Assembly (NCBI RefSeq): GCF_002847825.1
Contig: NZ_PKIZ01000016.1
Location: 1 to 64,000, forward strand
Origin: Kytococcus schroeteri
GTDB taxonomy: Bacteria; Actinomycetota; Actinomycetes; Actinomycetales; Dermatophilaceae
Reading direction: 5' to 3'
Length of the DNA stretch: 64,000 nucleotides
Shown here: positions 11,002 to 20,044 of the stretch, in pieces
Layout of the letters: the number at the start of each line of letters is the position of its first letter
How positions within the stretch are numbered: position 1 is the first letter of the stretch
Position numbers and translations under genes: made by a program
Notes under the pieces: model-generated
Told to the model about the DNA's origin: nothing
Databases searched by the model: none
Seen by the model: only the letters and a program-made list of their open reading frames with translations

Positions 11002-11316
11002 GCCACGGCATCGAGCGACATCGACCTGCTCGTGGAGCTCGTTCCGGGTGGCGGGAACGAACTGATGCGACTCGCCGCCATCGGGGAGGAACTGAGCATG
11101 GCTCTGGGGCGGCGGGTCGACGTGGTGGCGTCCAGCCTGCTGCGTGACGAGGTCTCCGGCACCGCCCTCGACGACGCCGTGGACCCCGTGAGCCGTTCGA
11201 CCGACCAGCGGGGCGTCGTGGCCATGCGCGACGACGTGCACGCCCTCGATGCGGCGACGTCCCTGCCGACCCGCTACCGCAAGAGCCACGTCGGCCGCGT
11301 GTTCGACATCGCCTGA
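11002..11316 (+). pseudogene. remnant of a MNT-type nucleotidyltransferase antitoxin
   Basis: The frame directly after the argG terminator reads SSDIDLLVELVPGGGNELMR and then GRRVDVVASSLLRDEV, the core of small MNT-domain nucleotidyltransferases found in HEPN-MNT toxin-antitoxin pairs. The N-terminal part with the first Gly-Ser motif is missing and no start codon lies at the correct place; the in-frame ATG is inside argG. The last 35 codons (after the D-A-V-D-P stretch) look like out-of-family sequence, and no HEPN partner follows. I regard it as a decayed fragment. Confidence 0.65.
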
Positions 11317-11405
11317 GCTCCCACTCCTCGCGGCGCGGAGGCCGTCCCCGCGCGCCCGGCAGGACTGGGTCACGCGGCACCCCCGCCCCCTGAGACACTG
11401 CCGGC

Positions 11406-12602
11406 ATGTACGCGTTCAAGGACCAGCTGACCTCCGAGCTCACCGAGATCAAGGACGCCGGCCTGTGGAAGGACGAGCGCGAGCTCACCTCCCCGCAGTC
11501 CGCCCACGTCACCACCAAGAAGGCCGAAGCGCTGAACTTCTGCGCCAACAACTACCTCGGGCTGGCCGACCACCCGGAGGTCGAGGCCGCCGCCAAGTCC
11601 GCCCTCGACGAGTGGGGCTTCGGCATGGCCTCGGTGCGCTTCATCTGCGGCACCCAGACCCTGCACACCGAGCTGGAGCAGAGGATCGCCGCCTTCGTGG
11701 GCTGCGAGGACGCGATCCTGTACGCCTCCTGCTTCGACGCCAACGGCGGCTTCTTCGAGGTGCTCTTCGGCAAGGAGGACGCCATCGTGTCCGACGCGCT
11801 GAACCACGCGAGCATCATCGACGGCGTGCGCCTGAGCAAGGCCATGCGCTACCGCTACGCCAACCGCGACATGGACGACCTGCGCACCCAGCTGCAGGCC
11901 GCGAAGGACGCCGGCGCGCGCCGCACCGTCATCGTCACCGACGGCGTGTTCTCCATGGACGGCTACTACGCCCCGCTGGAGGAGATCTGCGACCTGGCCG
12001 AGGAGTTCGGCGCCATGGTGGTGGTGGACGACTCCCACGCCACCGGCTTCACCGGCGAGAAGGGCCGCGGCACCGCGGAGAAGTTCGATGTCATCGACCG
12101 CGTGGACGTGGTGACCGGCACCTTCGGCAAGGCCCTGGGTGGCGCCTCCGGTGGTTTCGTGGCCGGCCCCAAGGAGGTGGTGGCCCTGCTCAAGCAGCGC
12201 TCCCGCCCGTACCTGTTCAGCAACGCCGTGGCGCCCAGCACCGCCGCCGGCTCGCTCAAGGCCCTGGAGCTGGTGGAGTCCTCCGACGAGCTGCGCGCCC
12301 AGCTGGAGCGCAACGCGAAGCTCTTCCGCGAGCTCATGACCGAGGCCGGCTTCGAGTTGCTCGAGGGCAGCCACCCGATCATCCCGGTGATGTTCCCCGG
12401 CGAGGACGGCGCCCGCCAGGCCGGCCAGGTGGCCGAGGCGATGCTGGAGCGCGGCGTGTACGTCATCCCGTTCAGCTACCCGGTGGTGCCCAAGGGCGAG
12501 GCGCGCATCCGCGTGCAGCTCTCGGCGGCCCACTCCGAGGAGGACGTGCGCGCCTGCGTGCAGGCCTTCGTCGACTCCCGCGAGGCCGTCGCGGGCGCCT
12601 GA
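11406..12602 (+). CDS. kbl: glycine C-acetyltransferase (2-amino-3-ketobutyrate CoA ligase)
   Basis: This PLP enzyme cleaves 2-amino-3-ketobutyrate with CoA to glycine and acetyl-CoA, completing threonine breakdown begun by Tdh. The 398-aa sequence shows [19 protein letters not shown], the VDDSHATGF cofactor Asp-Ser-His, and the Schiff-base Lys in [15 protein letters not shown]-terminal [15 protein letters not shown] is typical of Kbl. The ATG is six bases after a GACACT that could be a leaderless -10. The stop overlaps the next gene's ATG (TGATG). tdh is on the same strand about 6 kb upstream. Confidence 0.93.
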   Translation: MYAFKDQLTSELTEIKDAGLWKDERELTSPQSAHVTTKKAEALNFCANNYLGLADHPEVEAAAKSALDEWGFGMASVRFICGTQTLHTELEQRIAAFVGCEDAILYASCFDANGGFFEVLFGKEDAIVSDALNHASIIDGVRLSKAMRYRYANRDMDDLRTQLQAAKDAGARRTVIVTDGVFSMDGYYAPLEEICDLAEEFGAMVVVDDSHATGFTGEKGRGTAEKFDVIDRVDVVTGTFGKALGGASGGFVAGPKEVVALLKQRSRPYLFSNAVAPSTAAGSLKALELVESSDELRAQLERNAKLFRELMTEAGFELLEGSHPIIPVMFPGEDGARQAGQVAEAMLERGVYVIPFSYPVVPKGEARIRVQLSAAHSEEDVRACVQAFVDSREAVAGA

Positions 12603-13471
12603 TGGGCATCGACCGCCGCATGCTGGGTCCTGTCTCCCCCGAGGTGGGGCCCAGCCACGGGGCGCCCCTGGAGCCCGGCGGGCGGGTCCGCTGGGCGGCG
12701 CACACCGCCATCGACTGCCAGGACGCCGCCGCGTGGCGCGCGCTGCCCGCCGCGGGCGGGCGCGCGGCCGTGGGTGTGGTGGCCGACGGCGCCGGGGTGG
12801 GCCCCGAGCTGCGCCCCGGCTGCGAGCACCCCGTGGACTGGTTCAGCACCCGCCTGGTCGATGCCGTGCTCGCACGCCTGTCGCCGGCGGACGCCCTGGG
12901 CCCCGTGGTGGGTGAGCCGCCCGCCCTGGCCGATGCGGTGGCCGGCGCCCTGGAGTGCGTGCGCGGCGCCCACCCCGACTGCGACGCCGACACCGGACCG
13001 TGGGCGACCCTCGCCGTGGCCCGCGCCGTGGGCGACCGGCTGGAGTACTTCGTGCTGTGCGACTCCTCGCTGGTGGTGCGCTTCACCGACGGTCAGGTGC
13101 TGCAGGTCATCGACGGGCGGCTCGACGCGCTGGTGGGCGGCTGGGCCGGCACCGGGCCCTCCCCCGCATCGGTCATGAACACCCCCGGCGGGTGGTGGAG
13201 CGCCCGCGCCGACGTGCGCGCCGCCGACGAGGGACTCACCGGGTCGTTCGCGCTGGAGGAGGTGGAGGCCGCCTGGCTCGCCACCGACGGGGCGACGCGG
13301 CCGATCGAGATGTTCCGCACCCTGGACGCACCCGCCTGGGCCGAGGCCGTGGCGCGCGACCCGTGGGCGCTGGCGCACGGCATCCGGGCGCACGAGACCG
13401 AGCACGCCGAGCGGCTGCGGGCCGGCGGACACAAGGTGCACGACGACATCGCGATCCTGCGCGTGGTCTGA
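12602..13471 (+). CDS. PP2C-like serine/threonine phosphatase domain protein
   Basis: This 289-aa protein resembles a divergent PP2C-type metal-dependent phosphatase. GVVADGAGVG holds the metal-binding Asp-Gly, GPWATLAVARAV corresponds to the Gly-x-T-T strand, LEYFVLCDSSLVV to the GDSR strand, WLATDGATR to the third Asp-Gly site, and HDDIAILRVV to the terminal Asp. Several motifs are imperfect, so activity is uncertain. Its ATG overlaps the kbl stop by one base, implying translational coupling, though there is no known functional link. No membrane segment or signal peptide is seen. Confidence 0.65.
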   Translation: MGIDRRMLGPVSPEVGPSHGAPLEPGGRVRWAAHTAIDCQDAAAWRALPAAGGRAAVGVVADGAGVGPELRPGCEHPVDWFSTRLVDAVLARLSPADALGPVVGEPPALADAVAGALECVRGAHPDCDADTGPWATLAVARAVGDRLEYFVLCDSSLVVRFTDGQVLQVIDGRLDALVGGWAGTGPSPASVMNTPGGWWSARADVRAADEGLTGSFALEEVEAAWLATDGATRPIEMFRTLDAPAWAEAVARDPWALAHGIRAHETEHAERLRAGGHKVHDDIAILRVV

Positions 13472-13498
13472 GCGGACGCGTCGGCCCCGGGAACGGCC

Positions 13499-13530
13499 GA
13501 GCCCCCACGACCGACCGGTCGTGAGGGCTC
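13499..13530. terminator. bidirectional hairpin terminator
   Basis: A 14-bp stem with one mismatch (GAGCCCCCACGACC / GGTCGTGAGGGCTC) and a four-base loop separates the converging PP2C-like and DUF3618 genes. Confidence 0.8.
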
Positions 13531-13545
13531 TCGGTGTGGCGCGCG

Positions 13546-13827
13546 TCAGCCCTTGTGGAACAGGCGGCGCAGCAGGCCGAGGGTGAAGACGGTGGCACCG
13601 GCGCCGCCGAGGCCCATGGCCACGCGGTCACCGCGGAGCTGGCCGCCCTCGTCGTACATGGTCTGGTTGAACTTGATCTGCGCGTCCTCCTGGGCGCGGC
13701 GTGCCACCTCCTTGGGGTGCACGCGGTACACGAGCTCGTCGACGTCGCCCGCAAGGCGAAGGCGGGAGGCGTCGATGTCGCGCGTGATCTGCTCGACGGA
13801 ACGGGTGTCCTTGGGCTGCTTGGCCAC
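13546..13827 (-). CDS. DUF3618 domain protein
   Basis: This 93-aa protein matches the DUF3618 family: a conserved N-terminal helix (RSVEQITRDIDASRLRLAGDVDEL), a basic middle with HPKEVARRAQEDA, and a C-terminal hydrophobic stretch (MGLGGAGATVFTLGLLRRL) that could enter the membrane. Function is unknown; in other actinobacteria it often lies beside bcp, as here. The GTG at 13827 is preceded by AAGGAAAGG. It is divergent from bcp, and CTCTAA/TTAGAG at 13860-13865 may hold promoter elements for one or both. Confidence 0.8.
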   Translation of the reverse strand: MAKQPKDTRSVEQITRDIDASRLRLAGDVDELVYRVHPKEVARRAQEDAQIKFNQTMYDEGGQLRGDRVAMGLGGAGATVFTLGLLRRLFHKG

Positions 13828-13893
13828 GAGATTGCCTTTCCTTGGGAAACTCCCTGAAACTCTAACCCAGAAGCGACCCGAAGGAGACCCGTC

Positions 13894-14379
13894 ATGACCC
13901 GCCTCGAGCCCGGCGACGCCGCCCCCGACTTCACCCTGGCCAGCACCGAGGGAGGCACCGTCTCGCTGTCTGACCTGCGCGGACGCAAGGTGGTGCTGTT
14001 CGTCTACCCCGCGGCCTCCACGCCGGGCTGCACCACGGAGGCCTGTGACTTCCGTGACAACGCCGCCGCCCTGGCCGATGCCGGGTACGCCGTCTACGGC
14101 CTGAGCAAGGACACGGTGGAGAAGAACACGAAGTTCGCGGAGAAGTACGAGCTGGGCTACCCGCTGCTCTGCGACCCGGAGCTGGAGACGCTGAAGGCCT
14201 ACGGCGCGTACGGCGAGAAGAAGAACTACGGCAAGGTGGTGCAGGGCGTCATCCGCAGCACGTTCGTCATCGACGAGCAGGGGCGCATCGAGCACGCGCG
14301 GTACAACGTGCGGGCCAAGGGGCACGTGGCGTCGCTGGGCAAGAACGAGCTGGGGCTGCCGCTCACCAGCGCCGTCTGA
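13894..14379 (+). CDS. bcp: thioredoxin-dependent thiol peroxidase (Bcp-type peroxiredoxin)
   Basis: This 161-aa peroxiredoxin reduces hydrogen peroxide and organic peroxides. [20 protein letters not shown] carries the peroxidatic Cys and, five residues later, the resolving Cys, as in 2-Cys BCP/PrxQ enzymes. [19 protein letters not shown] is the usual N-terminal strand and [12 protein letters not shown] the C-terminal one. The start is preceded by GAAGGAG. The stop is 21 bases before the tRNA-Leu gene. Confidence 0.92.
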   Translation: MTRLEPGDAAPDFTLASTEGGTVSLSDLRGRKVVLFVYPAASTPGCTTEACDFRDNAAALADAGYAVYGLSKDTVEKNTKFAEKYELGYPLLCDPELETLKAYGAYGEKKNYGKVVQGVIRSTFVIDEQGRIEHARYNVRAKGHVASLGKNELGLPLTSAV

Positions 14380-14399
14380 CGGGGCACAATGGCCGCCGC

Positions 14400-14482
14400 G
14401 CGCGAGTGGTGGAACTGGCAGACACGCACGGTTTAGGTCCGTGTGCTCCGGCGTGCGGGTTCGAGTCCCGCCTCGCGCACCA
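14400..14482 (+). tRNA. tRNA-Leu (anticodon UAG)
   Basis: An 83-base tRNA with acceptor pairs GCGCGAG / CTCGCGC, discriminator A and encoded CCA. The anticodon stem CACGG/CCGTG frames the loop TTTAGGT, giving anticodon UAG for CUA/CUN leucine codons. A class II variable arm follows (TGCTCCGGCGTG), then the T arm CGGGTTCGAGTCCCG. Confidence 0.95.
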
Positions 14483-14489
14483 GGGCCCG

Positions 14490-15590
14490 TCACGCAGGTG
14501 GCAGGTGCACCGTGGTCGCGTAGGCCAGGTGGTCCGAGACGCCCAGTTCCAGCACCTCGCAGGAGTCGACGGTCGCCGTGTGGCTCACGATGACGTGGTC
14601 GATGGCGCTGCGCCCCCAGGCGGGCCACCCGACCGGCCACGTGCCCTGCGGCGTACCGCACCGCCGGGCCGTGTCGGCGAGGCCCTCCATCCCCGCGAGC
14701 CCACCGTGGCGGACCGTGGCGTTGAGGTCGCCCACCAGAAGCACCGGCCCCTCCTCTGCTGCCGTCTCGGCCTCGGTCACCAGCCCGTCCAGGTCGCGGC
14801 GCCACTCGTCCATCCAGCCGGGCACGGGCGCCGCCGGGTGGACCGCCAGCAGCAGCGGGTGCGCGGGGTCGGTGGGCTCCAGGCGCACGCTCCCCTGCAT
14901 CGAGGGGGTGACGGAGCGCGGGGTGTACTCCGGCAGCCCCTCGCGCAGCAGCACCGACGTGGCCTCGATGCCGGAGTCCTCCGGCGCCCAGCGGCCTGAG
15001 GCGTCACTGGTGTGCAGGGTGCCGCGCCAGCCGGCGGCGCGCATGGCCCGCTGCGCCCGGGCGTGGGAGGTCTCCGGCAGCACCACCACGTCGGGGTGGA
15101 AGCGGGTCTCCAGGGCCGTGAGGTCCGCGGCGGTGAACGCGCCGAGGCTGTTGAAGGTCACCACCGTGAGAGTGGTGCCGTCAGCCGATGCACTGCCCGT
15201 GTCCGGCGCGGGCGCGGCCCACGGCGGACCGGCCGGCGCGAGGACCAGACCCAACGCGGCAGCGAGGCCGGGCACGGACGCCGCGAGCCACCACCACCAG
15301 GCCCGGTGCCGGCGGCGCCACGCCCACACCCCCACGGCCAGGAGCACCAGGCCCGCCAGCCCCAGGGCCACCCCGGCAGGGACCGGGAAGGACAGCGCGT
15401 GCGCCACCAGAGTGCGGGTGCTCAACCACCGGGAGAAGCCCACGGACGGCCACCACACGAGGACCGCGGCGGCCACGAGGGCCAGCCCCACGAGCGCGGC
15501 CAGGACGGCAGCTGCTCCCCGGCGCCAGCCCCGGCGGCGGTGTCCCGGCACGGCCTCCCCCGCATCGGGCTCCTGCACCGTCGACTCCAC
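14490..15590 (-). CDS. membrane-anchored endonuclease/exonuclease/phosphatase family protein
   Basis: The 366-aa protein has three predicted membrane segments in the first 130 residues (one AAAVLAALVGLALVAAAVLV, one GVALGLAGLVLLAVGVW and one WWWWLAASVPGLAAALGLVL), followed by an extracytoplasmic EEP domain. LTVVTFNSLG, VVVLPETS, LLVGDLNATVRHGGL and SAIDHVIVS match the metal-binding Asn, Glu, Asp-Asn and Asp of the fold, with SDHLAY at the end. This arrangement is common in actinobacteria; the substrate is unknown. The start was set at the GTG at 15590, with GAGGGAGAGGGG upstream. It ends seven bases from the tRNA-Leu 3' end. Confidence 0.8.
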   Translation of the reverse strand: MESTVQEPDAGEAVPGHRRRGWRRGAAAVLAALVGLALVAAAVLVWWPSVGFSRWLSTRTLVAHALSFPVPAGVALGLAGLVLLAVGVWAWRRRHRAWWWWLAASVPGLAAALGLVLAPAGPPWAAPAPDTGSASADGTTLTVVTFNSLGAFTAADLTALETRFHPDVVVLPETSHARAQRAMRAAGWRGTLHTSDASGRWAPEDSGIEATSVLLREGLPEYTPRSVTPSMQGSVRLEPTDPAHPLLLAVHPAAPVPGWMDEWRRDLDGLVTEAETAAEEGPVLLVGDLNATVRHGGLAGMEGLADTARRCGTPQGTWPVGWPAWGRSAIDHVIVSHTATVDSCEVLELGVSDHLAYATTVHLPPA

Positions 15591-15804
15591 CCCGTCGCCC
15601 CTCTCCCTCGGTCTACCGCGATCGTACGCACACGCCCGGGCGTCCCCGGGGCCCCGGTGCAGGACCTCCCGCAACCGGCCGGGCTCCCGGAGTCCGTCCG
15701 GCCGGATCGCGAGGGGCCGCAGAACCTCCCGTGCCACAGCCGCATCCGCCGCCGGAACCGGCATCACCCCGGCCGAACCCCCGGACATCGGCGCCCCTCG
15801 TGGC

Positions 15805-15810
15805 TAGGGT
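15805..15810 (+). promoter_or_regulatory. -10 box (TAGGGT) of the alanine symporter gene
   Basis: TAGGGT lies 27 bases before the ATG, leaving a short leader with the ribosome site GAAAGG. A weak -35 (GGACAT, 15783-15788) is 16 bases upstream. Confidence 0.4.
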
Positions 15811-15837
15811 CGTTCGGTACCTGACGAAAGGCACACC

Positions 15838-17346
15838 ATGGAGTCCTTCCTCACCACGGCCAACGAGTGGCTGTGGTCCCAGTACATGATCTTCCTGATC
15901 CTCGCGCTCGGCGCGGGGTTCAGTCTGCTGCTGCTCTTCCCGCAGCTCCGACGCCTCCCGGACATGATCACCGCCCTCAAGGAGGGTGGTGACTCCAAGC
16001 GCGGCCTCTCCCCGTTCCAGTCGTTCGCCATCGCCCTGGGTGGGCGCGTGGGCGTCGGCAACATCGTGGGTGTGGCCACGGCCATCCACTTCGGTGGCCC
16101 CGGCGCCGTGTTCTGGATGTGGGTGACCGCCTTCCTGGGCGCCACCGTCGCCATCGCCGAGAGCTCCCTGGCGCAGGTCTGGAAGCGCGAGGTCAACGGC
16201 GAGTACCGCGGTGGCCCGGCCTACTACATCGAGCAGGGGCTGGGCTGGAAGTGGCTGGCCGTGCTGTACGCCATCGGCACGATCTTCGCCACCACCATCA
16301 CCGGCCCGTCCATCCAGTCGTTCAGCATCTCGGACTCCAACCTGGCCGCCTTCCACGTGCCGATGTGGGTCAGCGGCGCCGTGGTGGCCGCGCTGTTCTG
16401 CCTGGTGACCTTCGGCGGCATGCACCGCCTGGGCCGCGTCACCGAGATGGTGGTGCCGTTCATGGCGGGCGCCTACATCCTCGTGGGCCTGGCGATGATG
16501 GTGCTGCGCGCCGGCGACGTGCCCGACATGTTCGGCCTCATCTTCCGCAGTGCCTTCGGCGGTGAGGCGATGTTCGGCGGCATGCTCGGCGCGGTCATCA
16601 TGTGGGGCGTCAAGCGCGCCATCTACTCCTCCGAGGTGGGGACCGGCTCGGCCGCGCAGGCCTCGGCCGCCGCGGAGGTCTCGCACCCGGTCAAGCAGGG
16701 TCTGGCACAGGGCTTCTCGGCGTACGTGGACACGCTGTTCGTGTGCACCATCACGGCCCTGATGATCCTGCTCACCAAGAGCTACAACGTGGCCGACCCG
16801 GACGGCAAGATGATCGTGGAGTACATGCCCGGCGAGAACCCGGGCGCCAACTACACGCAGGCCGCCATCGACTCGGTGTTCCCCGGGTTCGGGCCGGCGT
16901 TCGTGGCCGTGGCCATGTTCTTCTTCGCGTTCACCACGCTGCTGTCCTTCGGGTTCTACGCCGAGACCAACGTGGCCTACCTGCTCAAGGAGCACCGCTG
17001 GCAGCCGGTGGCCATCGCGGTGGCGCGCGCGCTGCTGGCCGTCTCCATCGTGCTGGGTTCGCTGCGCAGCTCGGAGACCGCGTGGGCGTGGGCCGACCTG
17101 GGCCTGGGCTTCTACACGTGGGTCAACCTCATCGCCCTGGTGATGCTCAGCCCGGTGGTGCTCAAGGTGTTCCGCGACTACGACCGTCAGCGCAAGGAGG
17201 GCGTGGACCCGGTGTTCAACCCGCGCGACATCGGCATCGACAACGCCCCGGTGTGGGACGACGTGCTGGCACGCCACGGCCGCGGCCCGGGTGCCACCGC
17301 CGGCGCCGATGCCGGGAGCGCGGGCGCGACGCCCGACCGCGCCTGA
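15838..17346 (+). CDS. alanine/glycine:sodium symporter (AGCS family)
   Basis: A 502-aa membrane protein of the AGCS family, which imports alanine or glycine with Na+ (or H+). Family signatures are GGRVGVGNIVGVATAI, GGPGAVFWMWVTAFLGATVAI, YRGGPAYYIEQGLGWKW and GVKRAIYSSEVGTGSAAQASA. About ten or eleven hydrophobic segments are evident. The last 45 residues form a hydrophilic tail. It is a single-gene unit ending in a very strong terminator shared with the converging aminotransferase. Substrate choice between alanine and glycine cannot be decided. Confidence 0.92.
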   Translation: MESFLTTANEWLWSQYMIFLILALGAGFSLLLLFPQLRRLPDMITALKEGGDSKRGLSPFQSFAIALGGRVGVGNIVGVATAIHFGGPGAVFWMWVTAFLGATVAIAESSLAQVWKREVNGEYRGGPAYYIEQGLGWKWLAVLYAIGTIFATTITGPSIQSFSISDSNLAAFHVPMWVSGAVVAALFCLVTFGGMHRLGRVTEMVVPFMAGAYILVGLAMMVLRAGDVPDMFGLIFRSAFGGEAMFGGMLGAVIMWGVKRAIYSSEVGTGSAAQASAAAEVSHPVKQGLAQGFSAYVDTLFVCTITALMILLTKSYNVADPDGKMIVEYMPGENPGANYTQAAIDSVFPGFGPAFVAVAMFFFAFTTLLSFGFYAETNVAYLLKEHRWQPVAIAVARALLAVSIVLGSLRSSETAWAWADLGLGFYTWVNLIALVMLSPVVLKVFRDYDRQRKEGVDPVFNPRDIGIDNAPVWDDVLARHGRGPGATAGADAGSAGATPDRA

Positions 17347-17358
17347 CGAGCGGTCCTC

Positions 17359-17409
17359 CTCACGCCGACGCCCCGGAAGCCACCACGGCTCCCGGGGCGT
17401 CGGCGTGAG
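17359..17409. terminator. bidirectional terminator, 18-bp perfect stem
   Basis: CTCACGCCGACGCCCCGG and its exact reverse complement are separated by 15 bases between converging genes. Confidence 0.85.
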
Positions 17410-17418
17410 CGGCTGGTG

Positions 17419-18585
17419 TCAGCCCTGGCGCTCGGACCAGGCCTTCAGGCGCGCCACGCCCTCGGCGATGACGTCCTCGGTCTTGCAGAACCCGAACCGC
17501 ACGTAGCTCGGCGCGTGCTCGGGATCACTGCAGAACGCCTGCACCGGAACACCCACCACCCCGGCTTCCTCCGGGATCGCGCGGCACCACGCCAACGCGT
17601 CCGTGACACCCAACGGGGCCGCGTCGGCGATGACGAAGTACCCCGCCGGCGGCACCTCGCAGGCAAACCCCGCATCGCGCAGGCCGGCCACGAGCCTGTC
17701 CCGCCGACACTCGTGGAGCGCAGCCAGGTCGCTGAACACCGCGTCCGGCAGCGCCAGCCCGCGTGCGACCGCCGGTTGGAAGGGCGTCCCCACGCCAAAG
17801 GTGGTGAACTGCTTGACCTTCGCCACCGCATCCACCAACGCCTGCGGGCCGTGCACCCACCCCACCTTCCACCCCGTCACCGCGAACGTCTTGCCCGCCG
17901 AGCTGACCGTCAGCGTCCGGTCGGCACACTCGGGCACCATCGCCGGGCCCAGGTGGGAGCCCCCATCGTAGACCAGGTGCTCGTACACCTCATCGGACAG
18001 GATCACCGCGTTGTACCGCTGCGCCAAGCGCCCGATGGCGGCGAGCTCCTCGCGCGTGAACTGCTTGCCGGTCGGGTTGTGCGGCGTGTTCACCACCACG
18101 ATCGCGGTCTTGTCGCTGAACGCCGCCTCCAGCGCCTCGAGGTCCAGCTCCAGGCCGGGCATGGCCAACGGCACCGGACGCACCACTCCCCCGGCCAGCG
18201 CCACGGCCGCCGCGTACGAGTCGTACGCCGGCTCGATGACCACGACCTCCTCCCCCGGCTCCACCAGCGCCAGCACCGATGCGGTGAGCGCCTCGGTGGC
18301 GCCGACCGTCACCAGCACCTGCGCCGGGTCCACCGTCAGCCCGTGGAAACGCTGCTGGTGCGCCGCGACCGCCTCACGCAGCTCTGGCACACCCAGGAAC
18401 GGCGGGTACTGGTTGCGGCCCTCCAGCATCGCCTCGTGCGCCCACTCGATCAGCTCCGGAGGCGTGCCGGAATCCGGGGCACCCTGGCCAAGGTTCACCG
18501 CGTCAGCCGCGACGGCCCGCTGGGTCATCTCAGCGAAGATCGACGTACCGAAAGGCTGCATCCGCTGCACGAGGGGCGAGGTCAT
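17419..18585 (-). CDS. class I pyridoxal-phosphate aminotransferase
   Basis: The 388-aa fold type I aminotransferase resembles the methionine/kynurenine aminotransferase (YbdL-like) group. It shows NLGQGAPDSGTP, ALTASVLALVEPGEEVVVI, NTPHNPTGKQFT, the Asp-Glu-x-Tyr of ILSDEVYEHL and the Schiff-base Lys in SSAGKTFAVTGWKVG. The substrate could be methionine, glutamine or kynurenine with a 2-oxo acid. The start at 18585 is preceded by GAGGGTGGGG. The N-terminal half is duplicated 2,594 bases downstream as a decayed copy; this one is complete. Confidence 0.88.
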   Translation of the reverse strand: MTSPLVQRMQPFGTSIFAEMTQRAVAADAVNLGQGAPDSGTPPELIEWAHEAMLEGRNQYPPFLGVPELREAVAAHQQRFHGLTVDPAQVLVTVGATEALTASVLALVEPGEEVVVIEPAYDSYAAAVALAGGVVRPVPLAMPGLELDLEALEAAFSDKTAIVVVNTPHNPTGKQFTREELAAIGRLAQRYNAVILSDEVYEHLVYDGGSHLGPAMVPECADRTLTVSSAGKTFAVTGWKVGWVHGPQALVDAVAKVKQFTTFGVGTPFQPAVARGLALPDAVFSDLAALHECRRDRLVAGLRDAGFACEVPPAGYFVIADAAPLGVTDALAWCRAIPEEAGVVGVPVQAFCSDPEHAPSYVRFGFCKTEDVIAEGVARLKAWSERQG

Positions 18586-18611
18586 GCACCCCACCCTCGC
18601 ACGGAAGGGCG
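18461..18611 (-). repeat. direct repeat, copy 1 (151 bp, identical to 21055-21205)
   Basis: This stretch over the first 42 codons of the aminotransferase and 26 bases upstream is identical base for base to 21055-21205, while the sequence on both sides has diverged. It looks like a recent gene-conversion tract within an older duplication. Confidence 0.95.
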
Positions 18612-18754
18612 GCTGGATCAGCGGCCGGTGGCGAGGCGGCAAGCCGCCCGCACCGAGTACCCCCATATCCCCCCCCGGGTGGAGACCCTGCGGAGACCGA
18701 GAACCATAAGTTTCTTCCATCCGCGCCGACAGTGCGCCAATCAGAGAGACGATC

Positions 18755-20044
18755 ATGCGTCCCAGCACCGCCCTGAGGCTCCTCACCACCGCAACACTTC
18801 TCACTGGCTCGATCGCGGGGCTCGGCCTCCCGGCCACGGCGAATGAGGAGGGCCTGAGCGCGACCTACTCCGGCGATGAAGTACGCATCACGGTAGACGG
18901 TCGTCCGGTCACTGTGCTCTCCACAGACGACTCCGACCCTCTCGTGCGCACGATGGTGCTTCAAGACGCAGCCGGCAACCAGTACCAGGCCACCGAATAC
19001 CTCACGGAGGCCCTTGCGCCGGTCGCCTTGGACAGCACGGCGGACAGCGCCCAGAGCGTGGACGAGGCCAAGACCTCCGGCTACTACAGCGAGACCGAGG
19101 GAACGGTCACGGACAGCCGGTCCGACGAGGTCACGTACAGCGGCAGCACAACCGTCCGACCAGCACTCGCGCCCGTCGCAACCCTCGTGGAGGGGACCGA
19201 TCGCACTGTTCTCGCCGTCGCGTCCACCGATGCCGAGGGCACCACGGTCCTGAAGAATGGTGAGCCGCTCGGCGCCATCTCCGAGGATGGGTCCATCGTG
19301 GACGAGGAGCCCAGCCTGCTGGCCGCAGACAGTTACGAGTTCGCAGCCGAGGCCCCCAATGGAGAGACACAGTCGGTCACCATCAACGATGCTGGAACGA
19401 CGGCTGCCCTCAACGGCGCCATGTACACGTCCTACAAGACCTACATCCCGGGTGCACGAGCTGCGGTTCCCTCCGGTCTTGCCTGCAACCCACGCTGGAC
19501 GTGGGGCAAGATCTGGTTCAAGGGAGACAATCGGTCATGGGTCTCGGGGTACAACCAGACCACACGATCACGCACAGCGGCCCTCGTGATCGCTGACTGG
19601 CGCAACGGCAAGCGGGAGGTGACCCTCACGCGTCACGTGAGTCCCACCGTGCGCTATGCCGACGGAACCAGTACCCGGCCCGTGGCCTCGGCGACCGCCA
19701 GCCCCGCCGGAATGTACCTGCGCGACGTCTCGATCAACAGCAGCTCGGCCCAGTTCACCCTCAAGCACAAGATCGGTAATCCCTTGTGCTTCTCGGCGGG
19801 CCCGATTACCTATCAGCTGCGAGGGACGGTCTACCGCAACGGGAGCGCCAACTACTACGGGCACTCAATTGATGTGCCCCGGCACGAGGTGCACGCGATG
19901 AGTGACCGCCGAGGGACGTGGCGCAAGGTGCAGAACAGGTACTCAGAAAGCTTCATGTGCCTGAGCGCGCCCCAGTTGGCTTTCCCCTTGACGAGATGCC
20001 CTGGGCAGCGTGCTTGGACCGCATATTTCACCAAGAGCATCTGA
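18755..20044 (+). CDS. secreted protein of unknown function
   Basis: I do not recognise this 429-aa protein. It begins with a Sec signal peptide (basic Arg, hydrophobic LLTTATLLTGSIAGLGL, Ala-Thr-Ala cleavage near residue 29). Residues 30-210 are acidic, Ser/Thr/Asp-rich with repetitive strand-like segments. The C-terminal half (from about 230) contains Trp, Tyr and four Cys (GLACNPRW, GNPLCFS, SFMCLS, TRCPGQ) that may form two disulfides in a beta domain. Codon use is less G+C-extreme than in neighbours, suggesting acquisition. The stop overlaps the ATG of the next gene (TGATG). The region before its ATG is homologous to that before the paralogous membrane gene at 21350. Confidence 0.7.
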   Translation: MRPSTALRLLTTATLLTGSIAGLGLPATANEEGLSATYSGDEVRITVDGRPVTVLSTDDSDPLVRTMVLQDAAGNQYQATEYLTEALAPVALDSTADSAQSVDEAKTSGYYSETEGTVTDSRSDEVTYSGSTTVRPALAPVATLVEGTDRTVLAVASTDAEGTTVLKNGEPLGAISEDGSIVDEEPSLLAADSYEFAAEAPNGETQSVTINDAGTTAALNGAMYTSYKTYIPGARAAVPSGLACNPRWTWGKIWFKGDNRSWVSGYNQTTRSRTAALVIADWRNGKREVTLTRHVSPTVRYADGTSTRPVASATASPAGMYLRDVSINSSSAQFTLKHKIGNPLCFSAGPITYQLRGTVYRNGSANYYGHSIDVPRHEVHAMSDRRGTWRKVQNRYSESFMCLSAPQLAFPLTRCPGQRAWTAYFTKSI

